From Astragalus membranaceus (Eukaryota; Streptophyta; Magnoliopsida; Fabales; Fabaceae): a stretch of DNA of 64,000 nt. Made by a program: the position numbers and the translations under genes. The DNA is taken from the NCBI GenBank assembly GCA_039519185.1, contig CM076847.1, positions 45,232,916 to 45,296,915 on the forward strand. Reading direction: 5' to 3'. How positions within the stretch are numbered: the first letter of the stretch is position 1; the number at the start of each line of letters is the position of its first letter. Shown here piece after piece: positions 53,630 through 64,000 of the stretch. The notes beneath the pieces were generated by a model. It was not told the DNA's origin and did not search any database. It saw only the letters and a list, made by a program, of their open reading frames with translations.

Positions 53630-54927
53630 CTATAATAGGGGTTTTTTATGCAATTATTCAATAATATAAGGACTCTGAACATAAATATCACAACCTTGAG
53701 AAAAAATATCAGGTACTTTCTGTTGATATATTTTGTATACTAGGTAACCCACGATAGCACAACCTAAGCCTTCATTTGGTTATGTGGCAGCAACAACCAG
53801 AATCACGACATAAAACCACTTCACCGCAAAAGCTAACGCAGAATGAAATAGCAAAAGCAAACCCAACACATGCTAAATCGTCCAATTAGTCCTATAGGCT
53901 TAGTTATAGTTATATATAGAGGTTGGCAAATAAAATAAAATTAGACAACCAAAAAAAGCATTAAAAACATATGTTGGGTGCTGGTTTGCAAAAGAAAGGG
54001 GGAAAGGATTCAATTGCAGAAGCAGCAAAATATCAAGGCAAATAAGCTACAGCTAACAAAGAAAAGCAACCGCTTTACTCATTATGATTTGATGATCTGA
54101 TTTATTACATAAAGGAAAGAGACGAAAACATAAAATGGTAATATAAATTCTAGCAAGATCTTGAGATAGCTGTGTCCTTAGAGAGAAATTGCATAGTAAC
54201 AACATCCCATAAATTATAATATTTTGCTTAACAAATACACACAACAAAGAAAAAATATTAATTATATGCCAAGAGCCGCCTACTGGTTGAGAAACAAAGT
54301 CCACAAATTAAGAGAAACTTGTGTGTGTTTATTATTCAGCTAGCGATATGTAAACCAGCCAGATCTAAGGGATTGAAATGGATCCCATCAATAAGATAAG
54401 TTCCAATGCTGAGGCGCACAACCCACACATCTTTTGGCTTTTGTGAAACAATTCTGCACCAACTGATATATAATTAGTTATACCATTGCCATTTTATGCA
54501 TTTAATTTGATGCTCACATAGGGTCATAGATTAAATAATTGGAAATTTTTAAATTTTACCAAATCAAATCAAATTGGTGATCATACGTAAATATGAAGCA
54601 CCAACACAGACATGCAGACACCGATTTTAATTCAAAAATTACAAGTAATTGAAGTGTCAGTGTCGATGTACGGCATATACATCATACGTGTTGGACATCA
54701 TACACGTCTTCACAGTGGTGGATCCAGGACCCTAGGTCTGGAGTGCAAAATTTTTCAAACACACACATTGCTAAAAATGTAATTAAAGTAAACTTGTTCA
54801 CAACTTGTGTTGCACTGGATCAACACAAATTAAATATCACTAACAAATTCCTAAATACAAATTAAATACCATTAAGAGAATCAACATATTCACAAAATAC
54901 AAGAACAGATTTAAATTAAATAAACTA

Positions 54928-54929
54928 AC

Positions 54930-54990
<61 letters not shown>
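54928..54990. repeat. (AAT)n microsatellite
   Basis: About twenty AAT units, uninterrupted. Confidence 0.95.
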
Positions 54991-54992
<2 letters not shown>

Positions 54993-55379
54993 TAAATAGC
55001 ACTAACGCAAAATACAAATTAGTTAAATAGCACTAAAATAAAATACCAACTAAATAGCATTAACAAATATTTTTCAGAGTGAGTGATTGTGTAAGTGTGG
55101 TATATTAGAGTGGTACAAAAGTAGACACTTTGGTGCAAAATTAAGGACTTAGCATTGGTGGAGGTAGAATAAGAAACAGACAAACACAGGATTACTTTTT
55201 TTAACTCGTGTTTTGCTTTAGAGAAATGATATTTGGACCAATTTTGGTACCAAATATTGAACCAATATACCATATACCAATACCTACATACGGATGATAC
55301 ACATACTAAATACATATGTTTGATTTTATTTAATATTAAAATATTGTTAAAATTATAAAAAACAAAATCACGTTTCCGC

Positions 55380-55860
55380 TCTCCTCGTTGCGCAAAACCT
55401 GCAAAACCTTCCCTAAACCTTCACATCTTCTCTTCTTCTCCTTCTTCTTCCTCCCGTATCCCGTATCTTCGCTTCCTCTCTCTTCTCTGCGAAAACACAC
55501 ATTTTCCTCCCGTATCCCGTCTTCTATTCCTCCTTCTCTCACACACAACACAAACAGAGCGGTGAGCAGTGCCCACACTCTGTAACGAGGCTCGTGACCG
55601 CCGTCCGCCGTCACAAAGCTCCTTCCTTTCGTCTTCTTCACGCCACCTCTGTGTTCAGGGTTCGTCTACGTCTTCGTTTTCCTCAGTTCAGCTGACCAGC
55701 AATCGTGAGGCAACTGCTGTGATGTCTTCCTCTACCTCTTCCTCACGCGGACGCCACCGGACCACCACGATGAATCTTCCGTCACATACCTCTGTTCGTT
55801 CTCCTCTTCCACAGTATAGGTATTTCCCTAAAACAAACCCTAATAATTGATTTTCCCCCA
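55380..55860 (+). other. C/T-rich leader and possible first exon
   Basis: A pyrimidine-rich stretch typical of plant 5' leaders leads to ATG at 55721. Its short Ser/Thr/Arg-rich frame (MSSSTSSSRGRHRTTTMNLP) reaches a possible donor at TATAG-GTATTT near 55819. It may be the first exon for the lipase exons downstream, but the protein piece is not one I recognise. Confidence 0.4.
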
Positions 55861-55963
55861 AATTCGAATTTGCCCCAAATTTATTTTCCTTGTGCAGTGA
55901 ATCTGTCCCTAATTGATTTCTAAGATTAAAACTGTTGGGCCAGTGTCATTCCTTTCTATTCAG

Positions 55964-56374
55964 GCACAGTAGGAGGGGAAGATTCCACACCTTCAGCGAG
56001 GAATACCAACTATCAGTCTCTGAATACAGATGCCCGTACATGTCAGGATGTCATAATAGAGTTTGGGTAATTGTTATTATGTAGCACCATTTATCTACAA
56101 TTTGTTGTTTTTATTCTGGTTTTCTTGGTTGTCAATTTCTTGATATCTCATTCTATTTGTTGTGACAGATATCCATATGAAGCTATTCGTGTGATCACTG
56201 CTGATGGATATGTTCTTCTTTTGGAAAGAATACCGAGGTAAAATATTTTCTTTTGAAAAAGGTGGCCCTTTTGCAGTTTCTAGTGTCAAATATAATGCCT
56301 GTAATCTGATTTGACAGAAAAGATGCAAGAAAAGCTGTTTATCTTCAACATGGGGTTTTTGATTCATCAATGGG
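55964..56374 (+). pseudogene. Partial alpha/beta-hydrolase lipase, three exons
   Basis: Exons with GT/AG borders keep one frame: 55964-56066 (NTNYQSLNTDARTCQDVIIE), 56169-56237 (YPYEAIRVITADGYVLLLER) and 56318-56374 (KDARKAVYLQHGVFDSSMG). This is the conserved lid-associated start of plant triacylglycerol-lipase-type alpha/beta hydrolases, ending at the His-Gly oxyanion region. The exons with the nucleophile Ser, Asp and His are not found downstream. It is truncated, either captured by a mobile element or the relic of a gene broken at about 56.5 kb. No stop is seen in the three exons. Confidence 0.7.
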
Positions 56375-56573
56375 GTGAGTCATGCTATCTCTATTTGCTT
56401 GGTTCTGACTTGTTGTGTTATTATTGTTCATGACCAAACATCTCTTATATCTTTTAATAAAATTACGGTTTCGTTATTTTGTAGTTTAAATTAGTTTTCT
56501 AAGTTAAAAGAAATGTGTATTGCTATCATTATAAATGAGAAGGTTATTAAAGAAAAAAATTTGATGTGCTAGA

Positions 56574-56680
56574 TTTTGTAGCACCGGAAGGGCTGGTATT
56601 GAAGGTGCAACTTGTTTTGATGTGGTTATGGAAGGAGGCAACTGTGCAAAGAATCATCCTTTTGAAATTTAATATATCGC
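56574..56680 (+). other. Coding-like exon of unknown origin
   Basis: After an acceptor-like TAG the plus strand reads CSTGRAGIEGATCFDVVMEG then GNCAKNHPFEI, with coding-like composition. I cannot place the family. It is not an obvious continuation of the lipase. Confidence 0.3.
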
Positions 56681-56789
56681 CCATTTGCCTTTATGTAGTA
56701 AAATTTAGTTCATTAGCTACTATCGGGTTGGTCAGTCCCAACAACCTTTAACTAAAGCAACTAGAAGTCATAAGAACAATACAAATTGA

Positions 56790-57185
56790 CTTGACTTAAC
56801 TTATATGAGTTGGTACAAAATGAGTGAGTTATGATCCATAAATGTAAGCACAAATACATATGGTGTTCAAATAAAATCTAATTTTAGTATGAATCAGATA
56901 ACCAAGTCACATTCACAATTACCCAAGTTTTTCTTATAAATGACCAACCCATTATTTTCATCTTTTTCTTGTGAGACTAACCATAGACTAACCATGAGAC
57001 TACAAGAGATTGCTAAATGAGTTGGTTGGGACTCATAAATGTAACCACAAGGACATGGGTGTTCATGAAACATCTTATTTCTCAGTTTGAATAAGATCAC
57101 CAACTCTCATTCACAATTACCCAAGTTTTTCTCATAAATGACCAACCTGTTATTTTCATTTTTTTTCTTGTGAAACTGACCATGA
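56790..57185 (-). repeat. Two inverted, diverged copies of the 188-bp satellite family
   Basis: ACCCAAGTTTTTCTTATAAA at 56921 and ACCCAAGTTTTTCTCATAAA at 57119 (198 bp apart) are reverse complements of the array motif AAAAAGTTGGGT. GTGACTTGG..ATCTGAT and GTCTCACAGG-like segments correspond as well when read on the minus strand. Confidence 0.75.
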
Positions 57186-57189
57186 TACT

Positions 57190-58860
57190 ATAATTGTGTA
57201 CTAAACGAGTGATTTGACAAAATAGCTAATAGTAATAAACAAGTAATTAGTCAAAGATATGACTTAAGAAATAAAAACAGAACAAAAGAAACAATAACAG
57301 TTGATTGTTGCAGTAGCAATTTGCAATCATTTGAAGATAACTCCATTCACAGATTTGAAAGTACATATGAATTTGCATTATCCATTGTGTTGGTGATGTA
57401 AATGGACGCGTACATGTAATTAATGTGTTGTGAGGAATATGTGCATTTACAACAATTAATGATTTGAGTTTACATCTTTCTTTTCATGTACATTGGTGTA
57501 GTATCTCCCAAGGCATGTTCTGACATTCTTTCTTTCCCAGGTTAATGACTTTGGTTGTGTTTTTGGTTCTATTATCCTTATTTTCACGGACTTGTATACC
57601 TTGGCTTTTTAAGCTGATGATAAGGTTGTCATCACAGGTAAATTGTTGGATGCCCAGAGATTTATTGTGCTCTGTATTCACGTTTAATTGACTCTTTCTA
57701 AAATGCCTGCAGACTAATGAACTTTACCAGCTAGCATCAGTGGCTTTCTGCTTGCTAGTGGCTTGGGTATATCTCGCTTCCTACTTAAGTTTTTCATTAG
57801 TATTTTATTTTGATTTTTTCTTTTTCCACCTTCGATTCTCTCTCCCCTCTCTAATTTTTAGTATATTCCAATACATACATTTATTTATATGTGCAAAGCA
57901 TCTAGGTGCAGTGTAGTTGATGGAAAACTTAAATGGATAAAGAAGTTTACTTATAACATCTTAGTCAACATCCCATTTATTATTCAATGTCTTAGTGGAT
58001 CATAACTTTCAAGTCACAGTAACCTAACCTGGAGGACCAAGTTGTGCTACCACTATTCAAACTTGAAACTAATTGTGCACATAGAATATATATTCTGTTT
58101 CAGGCAAAAACGATTACCCTCTTTTCCCGAAAGAAACATTAATATTTGATTCTAAAACAAGTAAAGTAACCATTATTCGTTCAATCTCTCTGGAATATAC
58201 GCACTGAAGTGGTTGGAGCTGTGGGATGGTGTGAAGAAGTGCTTGGAGCTATACTATGTTCACTCTCTTTGGAATATAGGTAACTTTGGTTTTTTCATGA
58301 TTTAAATTCACAGTAATGGGAACAATTGTTAATATGAGATTGAACTAAAATGTTCTTATTCAGTATTTACTTGTGTTGATTCAAGTCCAACTTGTTGGTA
58401 AATTTTGACGACATATAGTCTGCCAATGGGTACTTCATCCGGATAATAACCAAAGGCTGAAGTTACTTGTGGATGCATCAATGATTTATCATATTGGTGT
58501 TATGTGTCCTAAGCTATATTTTGTTTTTTGTAAGGCATCAACTTTGTGCCATTATTGGACAAATATGATTGTATCAATGTTGCGTGTAATACACATGTTT
58601 AAAAGGAATCCGTTGTATCTTCTATTCTTATGTAATTTGCGATTGGATTTACGTTGTTCCTGGAAATGATATTGTGGAAAGTGGTAAAATATTTGTAAGT
58701 TTGATCCAAATGTGTCTTGTGATTGGTTTAATCATCCTTTTGATGACATTTAGTATTATTAAAATTATGTTAATACTTTTTAATACGTTTTTTGTTTGCC
58801 AAGTATCAAATTATTAGGTGACAGTGTTTGAACCCCTTATAACCACTATATGACAGGCCC
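57190..58860. other. Intergenic, no gene recognised
   Basis: Short frames without domain similarity. It may contain further decayed introns of the genes upstream, but nothing can be supported. Confidence 0.45.
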
Positions 58861-58867
58861 TTAAAGT

Positions 58868-60476
58868 ATCTTGAGACTAAAATGGGTTGGTTAGTTAGCT
58901 ATAGAACTAGGGTAATCTTGTGTATATATTGGTAAAGTATCTTGGCAGTTATAATGATGAGACAAGACTGTTAGGGTAGACATCTTTGTGACATATCTAG
59001 GTTCATAATGTCCTCATTTGGCATCCCTCATGAGTGCACAATGATATTCCCCAATGCCTTGCGACTAAAGTGGGTTGGTTAGTTAGTTATAAAACTTGGG
59101 TAATCCTATGTATATATTGGTAAAGTGTCTTGGTAGTTCTAAAGACGGGACAAGACTGTTGGGGTAGGTATCTTTGTGACATATCTGGGTTCATAATTTG
59201 GCATCCCTCATTAGTGCACAGTGATATTCCCCAATGCCTTGAGACTAAAGTGAGTTGGTCAGTTAGTTATAAAACTTGGGTAATCTGGTGTATATATTGG
59301 TAAAGTGTCTTGGCAGTTTTAATGATGGGGCAAGACTGTTGGGGTAGGCATCTTTGTGACATATCTGGGTTCATAATTTGGCATCCCTCATTAGTGCACA
59401 GTGATATTCCCCAATGCCTTGGGACTAAAGTGGGTTGGTTAGTTAGTTATAAAAGTTGGGTAATTCTGTATATATATTGGTAAAGTGTCTTGGCAGTTCT
59501 AATTATGGGACAAGACTGTTGGGGTAGGCATCTTTGTGACATATTTGGGTTCATAATATCCCCATTTGGCATCCCTCATGAGTGCACAATGATATTCCCC
59601 AATGCCTTGGGACTAAAGTGGGTTGGTTAGTTAGTTATAAAAGTTGGGTAATTCTGTGTATATATTGGTAAAGTGTCTTGGCAGTTCTAATGAGGAGACA
59701 AGACTGTTGGGGTAGGCATCTTTGTGACATATCTGGGTTCATAATTTGGCATCCCTCATTAGTGCACAGTGATATTCCCCAATGCCTTTGGACTAAAGTG
59801 GGTTGGTTAGTTAGTTATAAAAGTTGGGTAATGCTGTGCATATATTGGTAAAGTGTCTTGGCAGTTCTAATTATGGGACAAGACTGTTGGGGTAGGCATC
59901 TTTGTGACATATTTGGGTTCATAATATCCCCATTTGGCATTTCTCATGAGTGCACAATGATATTCCCCAATGCCTTGGGACTAAAGTGGGTTGGTTAGTT
60001 AGATATAAAAGTTGGGTAATTTTGTGTATATATTGGTAAAGTGTCTTGGCAGTTCTAATGATGAGACAAGACTGTTGGGGTAGGCATCTTTGTGACATAT
60101 TTGGGTTCATAATGTCCCCATTTGGCATCCCTCATGAATGCACAGTGATATTCCCCAATGCCTTGGGACTAAAGTGGGTTGGTTATTTAGTTATAAAAGT
60201 TGGGTAATTCTGTGTATATATTGGTAAAGTGTCTTGGCAGTTCTAAAGACGGGACAAGACTGTTGGGGTAGGCATCTTTGTGACATATTTGGGTTCATAA
60301 TAATCCCATTTGGCATCCCTCATGAGTGCACAGTGATATTCCCCAATGCCTTGGGACTAAAGTGGGTTGGTTAGTTAGTTATAAAAGTTGGGTAATTCTG
60401 TGTATATATTGGTAAAGTGTCTTGGCAGTTCTAATGATGGGAAAAGACTGTTGGGGTAGGTATCTTTGTGATATAT
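58868..60476 (+). repeat. Satellite array A, nine units of 180 or 188 bp
   Basis: Unit landmarks ACTAAAGTGGGTTGGTTAG occur at 58876, 59064, 59244, 59424, 59612, 59792, 59980, 60168 and 60356. Spacings are 188, 180, 180, 188, 180, 188, 188 and 188. The 8-bp difference is a block (TCCCCATT type) just before TGGCATCCCTCAT. Units are otherwise about 95% alike. The last unit runs directly into array B. Confidence 0.95.
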
Positions 60477-61068
60477 CTAGGTGACTTGGTGATGTGATAA
60501 AAACATTTACAATTAGATGTCATTTCAACAACACATGACCTTATGATTACATTTATAGGCCCCCCAAACCACGAATTTAGTATCCAATTGTAATCTCATG
60601 ACGAGTCTCACAGGGAAAAGATGAAAATACAGGTTGGTTATTTTTATGAAAAAGTTGGGTATTTGTCTAGGTGACTTGGTGATCTGATAGAAACATTTAC
60701 AATTAGATATCATTTCAACAACACATGACCTTATGATTACATTTATAGGTCACAAACCACGAATTTAGTATCCAATTGTAATCTCATGGCGAGTCTCATA
60801 GGGAAAAGATGAAAATACAGGTTGGTTATTTTTATGAAAAAGTTGGGTATTTGTCTAGGTGACTTGGTGATCTGATAGAAACATTTACAATTAGATGTCC
60901 TTTCAACAACACATGCCCTTATGATTACATTTATAGGTCCCAAACCACGAATTTAGTATCCAATTGTAATCTCATGGCGAGTCTCACAGGGAAAAGATGA
61001 AAATGCTGGTTGGTTATTTTTATAAAAAAGTTGGGTATTTGTCTAGGTGACTTGGTGATCTGATAGAA
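60477..61068 (+). repeat. Satellite array B, three units of about 188 bp
   Basis: CTAGGTGACTTGGTGAT occurs at 60477, 60667, 60855 and 61043 (spacing 190, 188, 188). Units contain ACATTTACAATTAGATGTC and AAAAAGTTGGGTATTTG. It shares GGTTGGTTA and AAAGTTGGGTA with array A, so the two arrays look like diverged branches of one family. Confidence 0.93.
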
Positions 61069-61174
61069 ATTCTTGACATAAAATTACATCTGAAACCCAA
61101 TACTAGTACACAAATTTGCCGAAAAATCTCAAACGGGTCAAATTAGTCCATCAACAAATAGAAACCTAGAAACT

Positions 61175-63533
61175 CTACATATTTATTACAATCTTAAAAT
61201 GGGCACGAACCAAAGTAGTTGCATCTGTCACATCTCCATTTGTCATAACATCAAGAGTTGATTCAACACAAACGTCACCATTGATTTGATGACCCACCGT
61301 TCCAATATTTGCCCCCTACACATTATACAAAAAACAGTAAAATGCATTTCATATGGAGTTTCATGGTAAATACATTATTTGTTAAAAAAACAAGACAAAC
61401 CTCGACATTGTGATGGTCATTAGCTCGCTTGGGTCGCTTCATCATTGAATTTTTAACAACTTTATCAACTTTAGATATTTTTCTCTTTGTTGGAGGACGA
61501 CCTTTACGTTTGACCCTCACTGGACTGTGGCACGTAGGGACACTGTTTGGGATTGATGAGACATTCAACAATTTGGCTTTAATGCCCTCCATTGTAGGAT
61601 CCATGTTTGGCATATCAGAATTAAATTGATGCAAAAGCTCATCCAATGCTTTTGTGGCATATTCTGACTCCGCAGCTGTTTCAGCAACCTCATAGAAATA
61701 CTTGCACAATTTCTCAAACCTATCCATTTGTGGCTTCAATTGCTTCACACCATAACTGATATTAATATATGCATGCTTCCTTTTTATATTTTTCTTCCAT
61801 CTAGGCAAAACATACTTCTCTGGGACATTTGTAACCCTCTCTTGAGCACACACACATAGTACATGTCGACACAAAATTCCTCTAAACTCAAACAACAAGC
61901 ATTCACAATTGACATCATGGTTGTCACGATTGAACACAACTTTTAGGTAGCGCTCTTTTTGTCTATCTCCAACCAACATCTCCTCCAACACATTATAATT
62001 AGCAACACAACCCTCCAATGTCACCAAGGAGGGGACACAATTCATTTTACCTCTAAATTCAGCTTGAACCTCCTTAAATTTTGCATGTGTGTAATCACAT
62101 TGGAACTGCATTTCGATTGACGATGTTGACCCACAAGGAATTATTGTATCCATTGATTGAAAATCGGCTTCAAATTCTTTTTCTGCTCTATTTTTTAGAG
62201 CATTGTCATATTGTTTTACAAATTGACCAAGAGTTGTTGTTGAATTGATATATCCATCAAAGAAAGCATGTATGCTTTCACTGCGTTGTGTTGTTGACAT
62301 GCCCGCCCAGAAATATTTCCTTAACAATGTGGGTGCCCATCTATGCCGCTCCTTATACAAACCACTTAACCATTCATTGTTTTGAAGCTCAAATTTGTCT
62401 ACGAATGAACACCACTTATCTTCAAAATCAGCTTCTGTGTAAGTATCATAAACCGCCTGTTTCATTGCTGCCTTTATCTTGTGATATTCACCAAATCCAC
62501 TGAGTTTTTCTGGTATTTTTTTCATGATATGCCATAAACACCACCTATGAAGAGTCATAGGGAAGACTAACTCAATGGCATTTTTCATAGCCGTGCATTG
62601 GTCAGTGACAATACCAACAGGGGCCTTTCCTAGCATGCAACGAAGCCATGATTGGAAAAGCCACACAAATGACCCCGTGTCTTCTCCGGAAACTAGACCA
62701 CACCCAAGTAATGTTGATTGACCATGGTGATTCACACCTACAAACGCAGCAAAAGGCATGTCATATTTATTGGTCAAATATGTTGTATCAAATGTCACCA
62801 CATCTCCAAAATATTCATAAGCAGCTCTACTTCTTGGGTCGGCCCAAAAGACATTCCTGACGTGAAAACCATCATCCAAATCAAGTTCATAGAAGAATTT
62901 CGAATTTTGTTCCCTCATTTGATAAAAGTAACTAATCAATGCCTTCCCATCACTTCCTTTTCCAATTGAACGCCTTTCCTTGTTGACATAATTCCTCACG
63001 TCCCTTTCACAAAACGGTATATTTGCATGCCCTCCCGCATCTGTAACAAGAGATTGGAAAGTTTTGTTGATCCTGACTCCCGCTTCATCATTGATTTGGA
63101 TTGTTCTCTTCACACGCAGATTTATTTTCTTGTTAACCCTAAACAACCTTGCCTTAGTGGGGCTCATCTCGTGACAATGCTCACCTTCAAATTTTTTGAT
63201 TTCCCATAATCCATTTGTTCGTAACTTCAAAGCTAACCTGGCAGGACAATTGCTGACCTTAGTCGGAAGTGTCTTCAATGAACATGGAATTTTTGACATC
63301 TTCGACCTATTCCCCTCTCTCGAGCATGCAAGATTTACATAGTTGATCTCCCCATCGTTTCCCTTTATTGATGTTCTAGTTTTCCATCCAAAACCTTTTC
63401 TTAATGCATACTCACCATAAAATGATTTCCCATCATCCAATGAAGCAAAACACATCCCAATTGCAGGCTCCCAACGTGCAACGTCATCGTTGGAGTCGTC
63501 AACTGTTATGCCCTCACCATCCGCACTATCCAT
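61175..63533 (-). CDS. FAR1-related (FRS-type) protein, intact, two exons
   Basis: Exon 1 is 63533-61401 (711 codons from ATG at 63533, MDSADGEGITVDD). A GT/AG intron of 85 bp follows. Exon 2 is 61315-61175 (GANIGTVGHQINGDVCVEST to a TAG), giving about 757 residues. Residues 36-125 form the FAR1 DNA-binding domain (FYGEYALRKGFGWKTRTS; Cys84, Cys96, His119, His121). Residues 245-340 form the MULE transposase domain (FDTTYLTNKYDMPFAAFVGV with Asp249; TDQCTAMKNAIELVFP with Asp311), with Glu419 in STTQRSES. Residues 543-557 form the SWIM finger (CECLLFEFRGILCRH). The tail is basic (VKRKGRPPTKRKISK). FRS proteins are nuclear transcription factors domesticated from MULE transposases. The upstream frame has no ATG, so 63533 is the best start. 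Retained acidic triad means an active transposon origin cannot be excluded; no TIRs seen. Confidence 0.9.
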
Positions 63534-63575
63534 GGATTTCCAGATATATGTGTGTGTTACACCGGTACTGCGCAA

Positions 63576-64000
63576 TAAAAATCAATTATGTATATTTGTT
63601 TTTTCAGCAATGGCAAATTAGTAAATATTATATTTGAGTCCACCAATTCAACAATGGCAAATTAGTAAATATTTTGTCACGCAATTCACACTTTCCCTAT
63701 AAATAATAGTATTAGTCAATTAAATAATAGTATTTGTTATTTATCACAGTATAATAGATACAACTATCGTGATCCAACAACAGCAAATATTAATCAACAG
63801 AAAAATGACAGGTGAATTAAAAAACAAAAGAATCTCATTGCCATCAAAAATTGGAAGCACTGACTCATTTTCTAATCACCACAATTAACACTATAGAAAA
63901 GCTAAGATTAACATGGTAAAAGATAGCAATTACCATCAACAAGAGGTTAAACGGTGAACCACCAAATTATACATTAGAAACTAAATTTAGAAGAAATAAA
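63576..64000 (-). promoter_or_regulatory. Upstream region of the FRS gene
   Basis: AT-rich. A 22-bp direct repeat, CAATGGCAAATTAGTAAATA plus TT, lies at about 63608-63629 and 63652-63673, 44 bp apart. The region probably holds the 5' leader, possibly with an intron, and the promoter. No other feature seen. Confidence 0.45.

Larger units (their letters stand above)
52760..55379. other. Intergenic, no gene recognised
   Basis: Short frames only. Holds a 17-bp inverted repeat at 53566-53629 and an (AAT)n microsatellite at about 54928-54990. Nothing else can be supported. Confidence 0.5.

Noticed and set aside
63533..63575. Longer FRS start adding 14 residues upstream of 63533
   Set aside because: The upstream codon at 63575 is TTG, not ATG; plant initiation at the ATG at 63533 is far more likely.

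Overview
The window is plant nuclear DNA, most likely from a eudicot and possibly a legume. It contains spliced genes with GT/AG introns, plant-type LTR retrotransposons, CACTA and Mutator-like (MULE) DNA transposons, satellite arrays and AT-rich spacer. It is almost entirely transposon landscape. I see one convincing intact non-nested gene (a FAR1-related protein at the right end), and no tRNA, rRNA or CRISPR.

Layout, left to right. (1) 1-1525 is the right end of a CACTA element ending in GTAGTG. (2) About 2.0-8.2 kb is a decayed autonomous CACTA element with TNP2-like and En/Spm-type second ORFs. (3) 11.2-21.1 kb is a minus-strand Ty1/copia element broken by two later insertions: a 5'-truncated plus-strand copia (12.0-16.7 kb) and a complete 3.6-kb MULE (17134-20731) with paired TIRs and a perfect 9-bp target duplication. 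(4) 22.8-24.1 kb is a large diverged inverted repeat. (5) 24.49-47.01 kb is a small non-autonomous LTR element. Its 5' LTR was hit by an 18,800-bp CACTA element (24961-43760; TIR CACTACAAGAA, target duplication TCG). That CACTA carries fragments of four unrelated host genes, all on the minus strand with introns retained: bHLH/ACT-like, HAD-like hydrolase, myosin neck and PurE-type AIR carboxylase. It was later invaded by a solo LTR (26658-29382) and a 9.3-kb Tekay-like chromovirus (30561-39874).

(6) 47.0-50.8 kb is a Tat-like gypsy remnant. Its recognisable coding capacity is a spliced gene antisense to the element, itself hit by a 213-bp CACTA derivative. (7) 50.5-52.7 kb is a tandem duplication of LTR plus flank. 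(8) 52.7-58.8 kb is mainly non-coding, with exons of an alpha/beta-hydrolase lipase. (9) 58.9-61.07 kb holds two adjoining satellite arrays with a roughly 188-bp period, and related inverted copies lie at 56.8-57.2 kb. (10) 61.18-63.53 kb is an intact two-exon FAR1-related gene on the minus strand.

The genes do not form a host pathway; they are transposon replication genes plus captured exons. The most interesting unit is the gene-fragment-rich CACTA. Second are the MULE, with its convergent accessory ORF and subterminal motif arrays, and the gypsy antisense gene. Insertion order is readable from nesting. All family assignments come from reading motifs by eye; no database search was run.
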